DNA of 64,000 nucleotides from JBFONV01 sp040779335 (GTDB lineage Bacteria > Pseudomonadota > Gammaproteobacteria > Enterobacterales > Alteromonadaceae). The stretch spans positions 441,071 to 505,070 of the forward strand of contig JBFONV010000003.1 in NCBI GenBank assembly GCA_040779335.1, read 5' to 3'. Position 1 is the first letter of the stretch. Each line of letters begins with the position of its first letter. The notes beneath the pieces were generated by a model, which was not told where the DNA came from, ran no database searches, and saw only the letters and a list, made by a program, of their open reading frames with translations. This document shows positions 27,084-36,724 of this stretch, one piece after another. A program made the position numbers and the translations under genes.

Positions 27084-28436
27084 ATGAAGCCAGTTTTAAC
27101 TTCACTATTGCTCGCGATTAGTTCGCTCACCATAGCACATGCAACTGAACCCAAAAATATCATCATGATAGTAGGCGATGGCATGGGCCCCGCTTATACA
27201 ACGGGTTATCGTTATTTTAATGATGATCCAAGTACTGAAAAAGTTGAAAACACTGTATTTGATCGTCACCTTGTTGGTATGAGTAGTACTTATCCTTCTG
27301 ACGAACACGGCACCGTTACCGACTCAGCTGCCGGTGCTACTGCGCTGGCAACGGGAACAAAAACTTACAATGGCGCGATCAGTGTAGATAATGATAAAAA
27401 GCCCTTGGAAACCATTCTCGAAAAGGCTAAATTACTGGGCAAAAAAACCGGTGTTGTTGTTACTTCTCAAATTAACCATGCAACTCCCGCCGCCTATTTA
27501 AGTCATAATGAAAGCCGAAGAAATTATAATGAAATTGCCGATAGTTATATTGATAACGGCATTAAAGCCGACCTTTTATTAGGTGGTGGCTGGCAATATT
27601 TCATTCGTGAAGATAGAAACTTAGTGGCCGAATTTAAACAAGCAGGCTTTCATTATTTAGATACCTACGCCCAACTTGATAGCATCCCAAAGGACAAGCC
27701 TATTTTAGGACTATTTGCTGACGTTGGCTTGCCATGGGCTATTGATGACAGCAACAAACATCGCTTGTCTTCGATGACAAAGGCAGCTACCCACTACTTA
27801 GAAAATGAAAAAGGCTACTTTTTATTAATAGAAGCTAGTCAAGTTGATTGGGCCGGCCATGGCAATGATATTACCTCTGCAATGGCAGAAATGGATGATT
27901 TGGCAAAAACCTTAGAGTTTTTAGAAGAATATGTAAAATCTCACCCAGAGACGATAGTTGTGTTGACCGCCGATCACAGTACCGGCGGACTAACGCTTGG
28001 CGCAGATAAAAAATATCAATGGCACCCAAAGATATTAAAACAAATGACAATGTCACCTGAAAAAATAGCCAAAACATTAGCCAAGGAAGATATGACGGTT
28101 GATAAGTTAACACAACTATTCCCTTTTACTTTTAGTGATGACGAGTATTCAGCATTAGTAGCAAGCAAAACAGATGCACAGTTAACGTTAACGCAATACC
28201 TAGCTATGACTGAAAAGCAGCAAAAAGGTCAACGTAAGCCTAGCGTTGAGTATGCTCTTTATAAAAGCATAATTCATATAATTGATAAAAGAACCACTAC
28301 AGGCTGGACAACTGGCGGCCATACGGGCATCGACGTACCTGTATTTGCTATCGGCGCACATAATGGTTTATTTAACGGCTATCAAGATAATACCGATATC
28401 GCGAAAAAGCTTATTTCTCTGTTATCTGTGCAGTAA
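27084..28436 (+). CDS. Periplasmic alkaline phosphatase, PhoA family
   Basis: A 450-residue secreted phosphomonoesterase with a signal peptide ending near AHA (residue 20). Catalytic features are IIMIVGDGMG (metal-binding Asp), VTDSAAGATA with the nucleophilic Ser near residue 82, TKTYNGAISVD, the metal-binding segment VLTADHSTGG and TTGGHTGIDVPVFA near the C-terminus. AGGA precedes the ATG. Co-transcribed with the RutR-like regulator and the nuclease-fold protein, it probably strips phosphate from nucleotides, yielding nucleosides for uptake. Control by a nucleoside regulator rather than PhoB would be unusual; I did not find a convincing Pho box. Confidence 0.93.
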   Translation: MKPVLTSLLLAISSLTIAHATEPKNIIMIVGDGMGPAYTTGYRYFNDDPSTEKVENTVFDRHLVGMSSTYPSDEHGTVTDSAAGATALATGTKTYNGAISVDNDKKPLETILEKAKLLGKKTGVVVTSQINHATPAAYLSHNESRRNYNEIADSYIDNGIKADLLLGGGWQYFIREDRNLVAEFKQAGFHYLDTYAQLDSIPKDKPILGLFADVGLPWAIDDSNKHRLSSMTKAATHYLENEKGYFLLIEASQVDWAGHGNDITSAMAEMDDLAKTLEFLEEYVKSHPETIVVLTADHSTGGLTLGADKKYQWHPKILKQMTMSPEKIAKTLAKEDMTVDKLTQLFPFTFSDDEYSALVASKTDAQLTLTQYLAMTEKQQKGQRKPSVEYALYKSIIHIIDKRTTTGWTTGGHTGIDVPVFAIGAHNGLFNGYQDNTDIAKKLISLLSVQ

Positions 28437-28469
28437 ACTAGCGATGGTTTAAACTTATAATCCATCATT

Positions 28470-28503
28470 AAAAAAGCCGAGATAATGTTATCTCGGCTTT
28501 TTT
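28470..28503. terminator. Bidirectional terminator between phosphatase and metC
   Basis: AAAGCCGAGATAA pairs with TTATCTCGGCTTT with A and T runs outside the stem. It lies between the convergent stops at 28436 and 28557 and can serve both. Confidence 0.92.
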
Positions 28504-28556
28504 AATGCTTACTTTATAAGACTAACTTACATAACTAGGCATTATTCTTAGAGAAA

Positions 28557-29744
28557 CTATACAGCTTGGCTTTTTAATGTTTCATTTAACCGGTCAAAAC
28601 CTTTCGCTAAATCATCTATTAAATCATCTACATCTTCTAAACCGATATGCAATCTAATCAACGGAAACTTGTATGGCCAAGTGGTTGCTGTGCGCATAGA
28701 GCCAACACTATTCACGCCAAGGATCAAACTTTCAAACCCTCCCCACGAATAGCCCATTTTAAAATGCTTCATACCGTCGAGAAATTGGGTTAAAGCGTCT
28801 GGGTTACCTCGGTTTAATACAAATGAGAACAAACCGTTTGAACCTAAGAAATCTCGTTGCCAAAATTCATGTCCAGGGCAAGATTCAAAAGCAGGATGTA
28901 AAATCACTTCAACTTCTTCACGCTCCGCTAGCCATTTAGCAACTTTTAAGGCACTTTCTTGGTGCTGCCTCATTCTTACCCCTAGGGTTCGAATGCCGCG
29001 TAATGCTAAATATAAGTCATCTGGTGAGGTACACTGCCCCATTAAATAACTATTTTCTCTTAACTGCGGCCAATATTTTTCAGTTGCCGTTGCTGTACCT
29101 AACATCACATCTGAATGACCAACAACATATTTAGTGGCAGCCTGAATAGATATATCAACCCCGTGTTCAAACGGTTGGAAGTTTATTGGCGATGCCCAGG
29201 TATTATCAAGCATCACTAGACAATCGTGCTGATGTGCAACATTTGCAATACCCGGCACATCTTGCACTTCCATGGTCAAAGAACCGGGAGACTCTAAAAA
29301 TATAATACGGGTATTAGGTTTGATCAGCGCTTCAATATCGGCGCCAATTAAGGGGTCATAATAGGTGGTTTCAACCCCAATATTAACCAACATTTTGTCA
29401 CAAAAATCACGTGTTGGTTCATATACTGTATCAACCATCAAAATATGATCACCGGATTTTACGAAAGATAAAATAGCATTAGTAATAGCTGCAGTGCCTG
29501 ACGGATATAAGGCACAACCTTGACCACCTTCAAGTTCAGTCATCGCATCACTGAACGCAAAAGCTGTCGATGTCCCTCGGCGCCCATAAAACAGCACTTG
29601 GTTAGCTTTATTAGCCGTAGCATGTTTCATTTCTTTTACTGAATTAAAGACTACGGTTGATGCGCGCTCGACCGGAGGATTAACCACACCGCGCGTCCAT
29701 TTATTGCTTCTGCCGGCTGTTACTATTTTGGTATCTTTTTTCAT
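28557..29744 (-). CDS. metC: Cystathionine beta-lyase
   Basis: A PLP enzyme that splits cystathionine to homocysteine, pyruvate and ammonia in methionine synthesis. The 395-residue protein follows E. coli MetC: NAGRS-like TAGRSNKWT at the start, FYGRRGT, SGTAAI, LESPGS(L)TMEVQDVP, LDNTWASP and QAATKYVVGHSD with the PLP lysine near residue 210. The ATG at 29744 has AAGGA four bases upstream and is preferred over an in-frame TTG at 29759. It is monocistronic, with a bidirectional hairpin downstream. Confidence 0.94.
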   Translation of the reverse strand: MKKDTKIVTAGRSNKWTRGVVNPPVERASTVVFNSVKEMKHATANKANQVLFYGRRGTSTAFAFSDAMTELEGGQGCALYPSGTAAITNAILSFVKSGDHILMVDTVYEPTRDFCDKMLVNIGVETTYYDPLIGADIEALIKPNTRIIFLESPGSLTMEVQDVPGIANVAHQHDCLVMLDNTWASPINFQPFEHGVDISIQAATKYVVGHSDVMLGTATATEKYWPQLRENSYLMGQCTSPDDLYLALRGIRTLGVRMRQHQESALKVAKWLAEREEVEVILHPAFESCPGHEFWQRDFLGSNGLFSFVLNRGNPDALTQFLDGMKHFKMGYSWGGFESLILGVNSVGSMRTATTWPYKFPLIRLHIGLEDVDDLIDDLAKGFDRLNETLKSQAV

Positions 29745-29887
29745 ATTATCCTTAGTCAAATTGCGCGTATCTATTTATGTTGGTATTCTACATTAGCTAT
29801 CTAGCCATCTAAATAGTTATACAATGTATTATCATGAGGTGCACTTACTTTTTTAATCTAACAGTAATTATTTTGCTCTAAGCGATA

Positions 29888-32260
29888 TTAGAGCGATGGA
29901 AACAGATTAAGTTGCGTATCAGTAATAGCACTATAACTAGTATTAATAAAAGGTAATATCGCATCAGCAACTGTGGCGAGCTGGCGGTCAATATAAAATT
30001 GATAATCCAGTGGTGCAGACAAGTGCTGCTTGGTTTGCGGACCGTTAAGAGTAATATAGTATTCTATCCAACCTTTATTTTGATACTTTAACGGTTTTCC
30101 CTGCGCTTGGTTTAATTCATCGGCATGACGGGCCGCTTTTACATGTGGCGGAACATTTTTAATATAATCTTTTAATTGTCGTCTGATCCGTTTGCGATAA
30201 ATAAGTTTATCATCGAATTCTCCCGCGAGTGTCTTAGCAACAATTTCTTTGACGTAGTCACTGATAGGTTCATTATTGAAAATCTTTTTATAAAGTACTT
30301 GCTGAAATTCTTTGGCTAATTCAGTCCAGTCTGTACGAACACTTTCTAATCCTTTAAAAACCAATTTTTGTTCACCGTCTGCTAATACTAAACCAGCGTA
30401 ACGTTTTTTCGTACCAACATCTAATCCTCTGATTGTGGGCATTAAAAACTTAATAAAATGGGTTTCAAATTCTATTTCTAACTTACTAACAACTTGATAA
30501 TCGTGAGTGATTTTACTTTGCCATTGCTTATTAATGAAACCTTGCAGTTGCTCACCTAGCACCTGACATTCAGACGCAGTTTTTTCATTGCCAACATGAA
30601 CAAAAATAGAGTCAGTATCGCCATAAATAACCCGGTAGCCTTCGTTTTCTATCCAATCACGTGTCGTAGTCAGTATTTGATGACTGCGTTTAGTTATTGA
30701 ACCTGACAATCTAGGATCAAAAAATCGGCAACCTGTTGAGCCTAAAATGCCATAAAACGAATTCATAATGATTTTTATTGCCTGAGATAATGCCGCATTT
30801 TTGTCTTGTTTAGCTTTATCGCGTTCCAGCCAAAGAGATTCAATAATACGAGGCAAAAAATGATGTTCACGTGAAAAATACGCACCATCAAAACCCGCAA
30901 TAGCCGTTTCTGGCTGTTTCAGACCTTCAATTAAGCCCATTGGATCAATATTAAAAGTGCGAATAATACTGGGGTACAGGCTTTTAAAATCTAACACTAA
31001 GACATTATTATAAAGTCCAGGAATGGAGTCCATTACGTAGCCGCCAGGCGACACAAGATCAGAGTTACCATCCCCCATATTTGGCGCTACATAGCCGCTA
31101 CGGTGCAGTTTAGGGAGGTACAAATTGGTAAATGCGGCAACCGATCCTCCGATACGATCGATGGCTAGTCCGGTCAGTTGTGCTCTAAGTATGGCAAATT
31201 CTAATAGTTGTGTTTTTTCAAAAATAAGCCAAACTAGCCGGCAATCCTCGAGATTATAACGCGCGAGTGCCGCCTTATCATGATGAAAATTATGTGTAAT
31301 TTCCTGCACTCTATTATCCACATCTTCTACTTTCTTACCTATGCCGAGTAAAGTATTGGCGACATTATCAAGCGAGAAACTGGGAAAATTGTACGTAGCC
31401 GTTTTTAATAAATCGATACCATCAAGCACCACCCTGCCAGCTATTTCAACATAACGTTGCTCACTCGCTTTGTTCTTGCGCCAATAAGGAATACTTGAGT
31501 CTCGCCCAATCGCAAACGTAATTTGGTGAAGATCACAACGCTTTTGCAGCAGCGTCATATCAAAATTAATAACATTCCAGCCGATTAAAATATCGGGATC
31601 ATACTCATGGATCCAAGCGATAAAGGCTTTCAGCAGTGCTTTTTCGTCTTTAACCCATTCTAGATAACTGACATCAAGTGCTTGTGGATCACCAATCATT
31701 AACACTTTTTGCTGGTCTTGAGTATAGATACCGATGGAATACAATTGCCCTTCCATTGAACATTCAATGTCTATTGAAGCAACAGATAATTTAACCGTCG
31801 ATTGACCAGGCTTACATCGACTGTTTAGAATTTCGTCGTATTTGTCTTTTTCAATGACATTACCAACAAAACTAAGGTCGGCAGTAATAAATCGTTCCAT
31901 TAAATAACGATCATCGGGGCGAAAGTCATCTTCATAACATTTGATCCCCAACTGAGTTAAAAGCTCTCTTGCTTGATAAAAATCGCGCAGAAAAGAAAAA
32001 TAGATACCGCTGACGGCTTGCTGATTAAAGGTTTTTAACGCTAACGATGAAATTTTAGTGGTAGTGATATTATTTAAGGCTAATAGTTGTCGTGCTTGAT
32101 CTACATGATTATTCTCAACAAAAAAAACGGCTAATTCGTTTTGTATCACCAATTTAACTGGCTTTTCTTTAGTTTTAACCCACAAAGTAACAGATATGCC
32201 TTGGCGAGTATCTTTTGAGTGCCGAGTAAGTAAAAATCCATTACTGATAGAATTGTGCAT
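29888..32260 (-). CDS. polB: DNA polymerase II
   Basis: A B-family repair polymerase with 3'-5' proofreading, used in SOS-associated restart and translesion synthesis. The 790 residues match PolB length (783 in E. coli). Exonuclease motifs are visible as SIDIECS (about residue 168), GWNVINFDM and YNLEDC. Polymerase motifs are DFKSLYPSII (near 425), KIIMNSFYG and YGDTDS (near 549). It is divergent from dinG across an 83-base gap that contains a canonical LexA box, so both are probably SOS genes here. Confidence 0.96.
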   Translation of the reverse strand: MHNSISNGFLLTRHSKDTRQGISVTLWVKTKEKPVKLVIQNELAVFFVENNHVDQARQLLALNNITTTKISSLALKTFNQQAVSGIYFSFLRDFYQARELLTQLGIKCYEDDFRPDDRYLMERFITADLSFVGNVIEKDKYDEILNSRCKPGQSTVKLSVASIDIECSMEGQLYSIGIYTQDQQKVLMIGDPQALDVSYLEWVKDEKALLKAFIAWIHEYDPDILIGWNVINFDMTLLQKRCDLHQITFAIGRDSSIPYWRKNKASEQRYVEIAGRVVLDGIDLLKTATYNFPSFSLDNVANTLLGIGKKVEDVDNRVQEITHNFHHDKAALARYNLEDCRLVWLIFEKTQLLEFAILRAQLTGLAIDRIGGSVAAFTNLYLPKLHRSGYVAPNMGDGNSDLVSPGGYVMDSIPGLYNNVLVLDFKSLYPSIIRTFNIDPMGLIEGLKQPETAIAGFDGAYFSREHHFLPRIIESLWLERDKAKQDKNAALSQAIKIIMNSFYGILGSTGCRFFDPRLSGSITKRSHQILTTTRDWIENEGYRVIYGDTDSIFVHVGNEKTASECQVLGEQLQGFINKQWQSKITHDYQVVSKLEIEFETHFIKFLMPTIRGLDVGTKKRYAGLVLADGEQKLVFKGLESVRTDWTELAKEFQQVLYKKIFNNEPISDYVKEIVAKTLAGEFDDKLIYRKRIRRQLKDYIKNVPPHVKAARHADELNQAQGKPLKYQNKGWIEYYITLNGPQTKQHLSAPLDYQFYIDRQLATVADAILPFINTSYSAITDTQLNLFPSL

Positions 32261-32286
32261 TAAGGGTTCTATTTTTTACTAATAAA

Positions 32287-32302
32287 CTGTTAATATATAC
32301 AG
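32287..32302. promoter_or_regulatory. LexA (SOS) box shared by polB and dinG
   Basis: CTGTTAATATATACAG is a perfect CTGT-N8-ACAG gammaproteobacterial LexA site. It lies 27 bases upstream of polB and 42 upstream of dinG, in the middle of their divergent promoter. Confidence 0.88.
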
Positions 32303-32343
32303 CAGTGTAAATCATCTGTTGTTTATAGGAAACCACAACAAAC

Positions 32344-34419
32344 ATGTTAAGTGAAAAAATAAAGCAAACTATCAGGACTGCTTATAAAGAAATTGGCCAA
32401 AATTTACCTAATTTCAATCCACGTAAACAACAGACATTTTTGATTGCTGAAATAGCCAAGGTCCTTGCCGGCGAATATGATAAAGATCGTAAAATCATCA
32501 CAATTGAGGCGGGCACGGGCACAGGAAAATCACTTGCCTATAGTTTAGGAACTATTCCTTTAGCGATGTCTCGACAGAAAAAAGTCTGCATTTCAACCGC
32601 TACCGTGGCGCTGCAAGAACAACTCGTTGATAAAGATTTACCTTTTTTGAAAAAGCACGCTGGTATTGATTTCTCATTCACTCTCGTTAAAGGTCGGCAG
32701 CGTTATGTTTGTCGGCAAAAACTTGAAGCGGTGACCAGCAGTGCTGATACTCCACAAGCGGGCTTTACCTTCGCTGAAAAACCCAGTGACAGAGATTTAA
32801 AAACGCTAAGAGCGATGTTTACAGCGTTAAAAGACGGCTCATGGCAAGGCGATATCGACTCTTGGCAAGAAAGTGTCCCGCACTTTATTTGGCAGCAAGT
32901 GCAAAGCGACAAGCACAGCTGTTTAAAACACTTAGCTGAGCATACCCATTGCCCGTTTCATAAAGCACGTGAAACCATGGAATTAGCCGACGTGCTGGTG
33001 ATTAACCATAGTTTACTACTTGCCGATTTAGACCTAGGAGGAGGTAAAATACTGCCCGCGCCTGAAGATACTTTTTACGTCATTGATGAAGCACACCACT
33101 TGCCAAAAGTAACGCGTGACTTCTCCAGTGCTAATGTTACCGTGAAAGGTGCTATTGACTGGCTCACTAAGCTTAGGGAAACCGGCGATAAAATGGCAAA
33201 GTTGATCAAATCGCAACGGGCAATATCCCCAGCATTAAAACTTGCCGATGATTGCCAAGACCTGTTGGTAGACCTACAAAAAGTATTTAGTTTTATCGAT
33301 AATAATAAGGACGTGTACTTTCATAAAGAAAATCAGTACCGATTTGAAAATGGCATTTTACCGAAAACGCTGAAAAACTGGGCTGAAGATCTGTATGAGC
33401 TCAGTAAAAAATCACTTAGCCACATCAATAAACTTTACAACATGTTGATGGAGTCGGTTAAAGACGGTGATACGCAAATGTATTTAGCCGAACCTTTACT
33501 TGCAGAGTCTGGCTTTATGATCCAACGTCTCGAAAATCTAAATGCGCTGTGGCAAATGTATGCGAAAACCGACAGTGACAAAGGCGCACCAATGGCCCGC
33601 TGGCTCGAAAGAATTGAAGGGAAACGTCAAGATTATCTACTATGCGCTTCCCCTATCGAAGTTGGTTTTACTTTAGAAGATATGTTGTGGTCGAAATGTG
33701 AAGGCGCGGTGTTATGCTCAGCAACAATAATGGCCCTTAATTCCTTTGACCACTTTCGTTTTCAAGCAGGATTAAAACAAAACGATGGTACCCAATACCA
33801 GCAGGTTAACTCGCCTTTTGATTATCAAAATAAAGCTAAACTGATCGTACCGAAAATGAAATATGAGCCGAATGCCGATCAATTTACCGACGAGTTGATT
33901 GCCGTGCTCCCCGCTTTGTTAAAACAAGGAAAGTCGAGCTTAGTGTTGTTTTCATCTTATTGGCAAATGGAAAAAGTGGCTCAAGCCTTAAGAGAAAAGC
34001 ACACACTTGTATTACAAGTGCAAGGTGAGCAATCTCGTCAGCATATCATTGAACGACATAAAAAGTATTGTGATGATGATAAAGAAAGTGTGATTTTCGG
34101 TACGCAAAGTTTCTCTGAAGGGCTTGATTTGCCAGGTAAATATTTAACTAACTTGATTATTACTAAGTTGCCTTTTTCTGTACCGACCTCTCCAGTTGAG
34201 GAGGCTCAGGCGGAGTATATCACCGCAAAAGGTGGCAATCCGTTTATGTCTATTTCGGTGCCTGAAACCTCTAAAAAGCTTATTCAGGCCAGTGGACGTT
34301 TGCTGAGAAATGAGCAAGACGAAGGCTGTATAACCTTGCTCGATAGGCGAGTGGTAAGCAAGCGCTATGGTAAAGATTTATTAAATGCTCTGCCGCCATT
34401 TAAACGGGTAATAGAATAA
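32344..34419 (+). CDS. dinG: DinG-type XPD-like DNA helicase
   Basis: An iron-sulfur superfamily 2 helicase (5'-3') acting on D-loops, R-loops and forked DNA. The 691-residue protein has Walker A TIEAGTGTGKSLAYS (near residue 56), cysteines of the 4Fe-4S cluster (RYVCRQK near 121; KHSCLKH and HTHCPFHKA near 195-205), a DEAH box in VIDEAHHLP (near 247), and the C-terminal motifs FGTQSFSEGLDLPG and QASGRLLRNE. It shares the LexA box at 32287 with polB. It converges with the next gene, leaving 13 bases between stops. Confidence 0.95.
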   Translation: MLSEKIKQTIRTAYKEIGQNLPNFNPRKQQTFLIAEIAKVLAGEYDKDRKIITIEAGTGTGKSLAYSLGTIPLAMSRQKKVCISTATVALQEQLVDKDLPFLKKHAGIDFSFTLVKGRQRYVCRQKLEAVTSSADTPQAGFTFAEKPSDRDLKTLRAMFTALKDGSWQGDIDSWQESVPHFIWQQVQSDKHSCLKHLAEHTHCPFHKARETMELADVLVINHSLLLADLDLGGGKILPAPEDTFYVIDEAHHLPKVTRDFSSANVTVKGAIDWLTKLRETGDKMAKLIKSQRAISPALKLADDCQDLLVDLQKVFSFIDNNKDVYFHKENQYRFENGILPKTLKNWAEDLYELSKKSLSHINKLYNMLMESVKDGDTQMYLAEPLLAESGFMIQRLENLNALWQMYAKTDSDKGAPMARWLERIEGKRQDYLLCASPIEVGFTLEDMLWSKCEGAVLCSATIMALNSFDHFRFQAGLKQNDGTQYQQVNSPFDYQNKAKLIVPKMKYEPNADQFTDELIAVLPALLKQGKSSLVLFSSYWQMEKVAQALREKHTLVLQVQGEQSRQHIIERHKKYCDDDKESVIFGTQSFSEGLDLPGKYLTNLIITKLPFSVPTSPVEEAQAEYITAKGGNPFMSISVPETSKKLIQASGRLLRNEQDEGCITLLDRRVVSKRYGKDLLNALPPFKRVIE

Positions 34420-34432
34420 TTCGCCTGCTAGC

Positions 34433-35314
34433 TTAATGGGTTAAAAACTCATTTTGGTAAAATTGCAAGAACTGTGGGTTAGTCCGTTCACTTTCCCACC
34501 ACGTCGTTAACGCTTCTAGGTATTGTGGCGTTGATTTTATTTCCGCTAAAATTGCGTTTACTTTAGTAACGACTTGTTTACCCCACTCGTTTTTAGGGCA
34601 TGCGATCGAGCCTACTGTGTATTGAGGAACATTTTTAATCGAATATGTTTGCAGCTGTACTACCGAATCATCATTTTCTCGGCTAAAATGACCAAGTTCA
34701 AACGGGTAAGCAATAGTGGCGTCCACTCTCTTTAACTGAATCAGTCTAAACACTGCTCTAAGATCGGTATTAGATATTTCAAACAAATTACTTTTATCAA
34801 CGTAGGACGTCAGCATTTTATCGATTGACTCTGTATATGAACGTCCTTTTATCACGGCAAAAGTTAAATTCCGCCCCTTTAATGCTAGTGCTAAATCAAC
34901 GCTGTTATTGACTAAAAACTCATCAAACATGCCTTTTCTCGCCACAACTCGATTAGTAGGGTTAACCATAGTTGAATTAGAGTAATACATATAATTTAGT
35001 CGTTCTTGAGTAATAAAAAGTGCGGGGTGACAAACCTGCTTGCCCGCTTTGATATCAGAAATTGCTCGGGCTAACGTCGTTAATGGCATTTTGTGTTCGT
35101 ATTCAGGCATTTTATCGATGATAAGTTTCAACATTTTTTGAACAAACCCTTGGCCATGCTCGTCTCCAATCATGATGATCCCAGGAGGACGATGGTATAC
35201 TTGCCAAGAAATAGTGTCTTTGCTTAAACAATAAGGCGAGATGAATAAAAGTAATAAAAAAAGTATCCGCCCCTTAAGGCTGATATTTTTTTGCAGCATA
35301 CTTTCTCTAACCAT
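34433..35314 (-). CDS. Periplasmic solute-binding protein-like, SBP family 3
   Basis: A 293-residue secreted protein with an N-terminal hydrophobic segment (about residues 13-30) and the fold of amino-acid-type binding proteins. The segments VYHRPPGIIMIG, ARAISDIKAGKQVCHPALFIT, NRVVARKG and RVDATIAYP resemble the solitary family once annotated as TIGR02285, which is found away from any ABC transporter. No permease or ATPase is adjacent, so it may be a sensor or scavenger rather than part of a transporter. A second in-frame ATG at 35299 has GAGA upstream and could be the true start. It converges with dinG. Confidence 0.7.
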   Translation of the reverse strand: MVRESMLQKNISLKGRILFLLLLFISPYCLSKDTISWQVYHRPPGIIMIGDEHGQGFVQKMLKLIIDKMPEYEHKMPLTTLARAISDIKAGKQVCHPALFITQERLNYMYYSNSTMVNPTNRVVARKGMFDEFLVNNSVDLALALKGRNLTFAVIKGRSYTESIDKMLTSYVDKSNLFEISNTDLRAVFRLIQLKRVDATIAYPFELGHFSRENDDSVVQLQTYSIKNVPQYTVGSIACPKNEWGKQVVTKVNAILAEIKSTPQYLEALTTWWESERTNPQFLQFYQNEFLTH

Positions 35315-35424
35315 ACAAAAACCACTAAAACATCGTTAATTATTAAAACTATAGCGGTTGTCAATTTAATACACAACGCAATATGACATAAAGTAAACCT
35401 GACGCATTTTATATACTAAAAAGT

Positions 35425-35466
35425 AACCAAACGTTAACAAAACATAGCATTAGGTAACGTTTGGTT
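35425..35466. repeat. 12-bp inverted repeat
   Basis: AACCAAACGTTA and its exact complement TAACGTTTGGTT are separated by 18 bases. The site lies between pdsO and the binding-protein gene, both on the minus strand. It could be an operator for the latter or part of the pdsO transcript end; no T-run supports a terminator. Confidence 0.6.
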
Positions 35467-35593
35467 TGAAAATATGGATTTACTTTATGATATCAATAGT
35501 GGGCCCCACCTCCTTTTTTTAAGCGAATTTAGTAACATTTTGGCTAAGAGCTATTTACTCTTTTAGGCTTGAATTTCTATAGTTCAATAGCTC

Positions 35594-36418
35594 CTAATGA
35601 TTATTAGCCATGTGGTTGGTTTGATTATGTAATTTAACGACGACTCGGCGGTCATAAAAACTAACCTCTTGCTGCGCACTTGCGACAACAGGATCCTTTT
35701 CACCGAACGCAAAAGTGTTGATCCGCCCTTCATCGATGCCAAGATTAATTAATGCTGCTTTTACTGAACTTACTCTTGCCAGGGATATGGCATGGTTAAG
35801 CTGTTCGTCCCCTTGTAAGTCGGTATAACCAGACAAATCAATTTGTATTGTTGGACTGGCTTTTAATAACTCGGCCAGCGCGTTAACTTGCTCTAAGTAG
35901 TGAGGAGCTATTTCACTTGAACCCGTTGAAAACTGCAGACTCATTAACAAATTTTCTACTTGTAATTGCCCGATGCTTTTATAGTTTTGTGCTAATGCTA
36001 ATAATTCAGTTTGATATGCTTGTTCACTTTGCGTTAGTCGTTGCTTAAATTGCTCCATCGCGGACTGATGGCTATTTTTTTCCTCAACTAGCGCAAGTTC
36101 TAGTGATTTAATATCATGTTCTGCATTGACATTTTTAGCGATAAAACTCCCTGCGATAGCGGTAATAAAGGCTCCCGCAGGGCCACCAAATATTGCGCCA
36201 ACAACAGCGCCGACACCAAAGCCTACGCCTTCACGCTTTTCTGCTGTGCTCATCTTATTGTTGTCGCTCACACTTGTAGTTATTGGTTTATTACTTGCCC
36301 ACACGGGCGAGCCCATTAAAGCGCCTATAACGACGATGCTGGTCATTTTAAGTGTAAGTGTTGAATTTTTTGTGCCTGTTGAATTGCTGCTTGTGTCATT
36401 TTTTAAAGTGAAAGTCAT
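35594..36418 (-). CDS. pdsO: PdsO-like OmpA-family protein of the marine sortase system
   Basis: A 274-residue protein with a hydrophobic signal segment (about residues 26-42), a Gly/Ala-rich zipper (GVGFGVGAVVGAIFGG and on, about 62-95), a coiled-coil-like helix (about 98-145) and a C-terminal OmpA peptidoglycan-binding domain (about 155-265, with IDLSGYTDLQGDEQLN and VVKLH). This order fits the sortase-associated OmpA-like protein PdsO. The ATG at 36418 has AAGG eight bases upstream and is preferred to a GTG at 36457. It is divergent from pdsR-pdsS, as in the usual cluster, but no sortase or LPXTG-like substrate gene is seen in this window. Confidence 0.8.
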   Translation of the reverse strand: MTFTLKNDTSSNSTGTKNSTLTLKMTSIVVIGALMGSPVWASNKPITTSVSDNNKMSTAEKREGVGFGVGAVVGAIFGGPAGAFITAIAGSFIAKNVNAEHDIKSLELALVEEKNSHQSAMEQFKQRLTQSEQAYQTELLALAQNYKSIGQLQVENLLMSLQFSTGSSEIAPHYLEQVNALAELLKASPTIQIDLSGYTDLQGDEQLNHAISLARVSSVKAALINLGIDEGRINTFAFGEKDPVVASAQQEVSFYDRRVVVKLHNQTNHMANNH

Positions 36419-36724
36419 TAGAGATACCTTATTTATGATTGATGTTTTAACTGACACTTATTAAAACGTAAAAAATTGACCATTTAATGGGTCAAAAAAG
36501 GCAAATCGCTGAGCAATTATGGCAACAATATGGCAATTTCAATTAATCAGCGCATTTCGTAAAATTATTGGATATAGTCTGCCTATACAAGAGTTGGTAT
36601 GTTGAATGTCAGCGTGATTGCTTAATGTTGAAATTGCAATGTATATAAAACCTCGAGACAAACGTCCTAATGGGATGCATGACTCAATGAACGAGAACTA
36701 AGTAAGATAAAAAATGAGTAAGGC

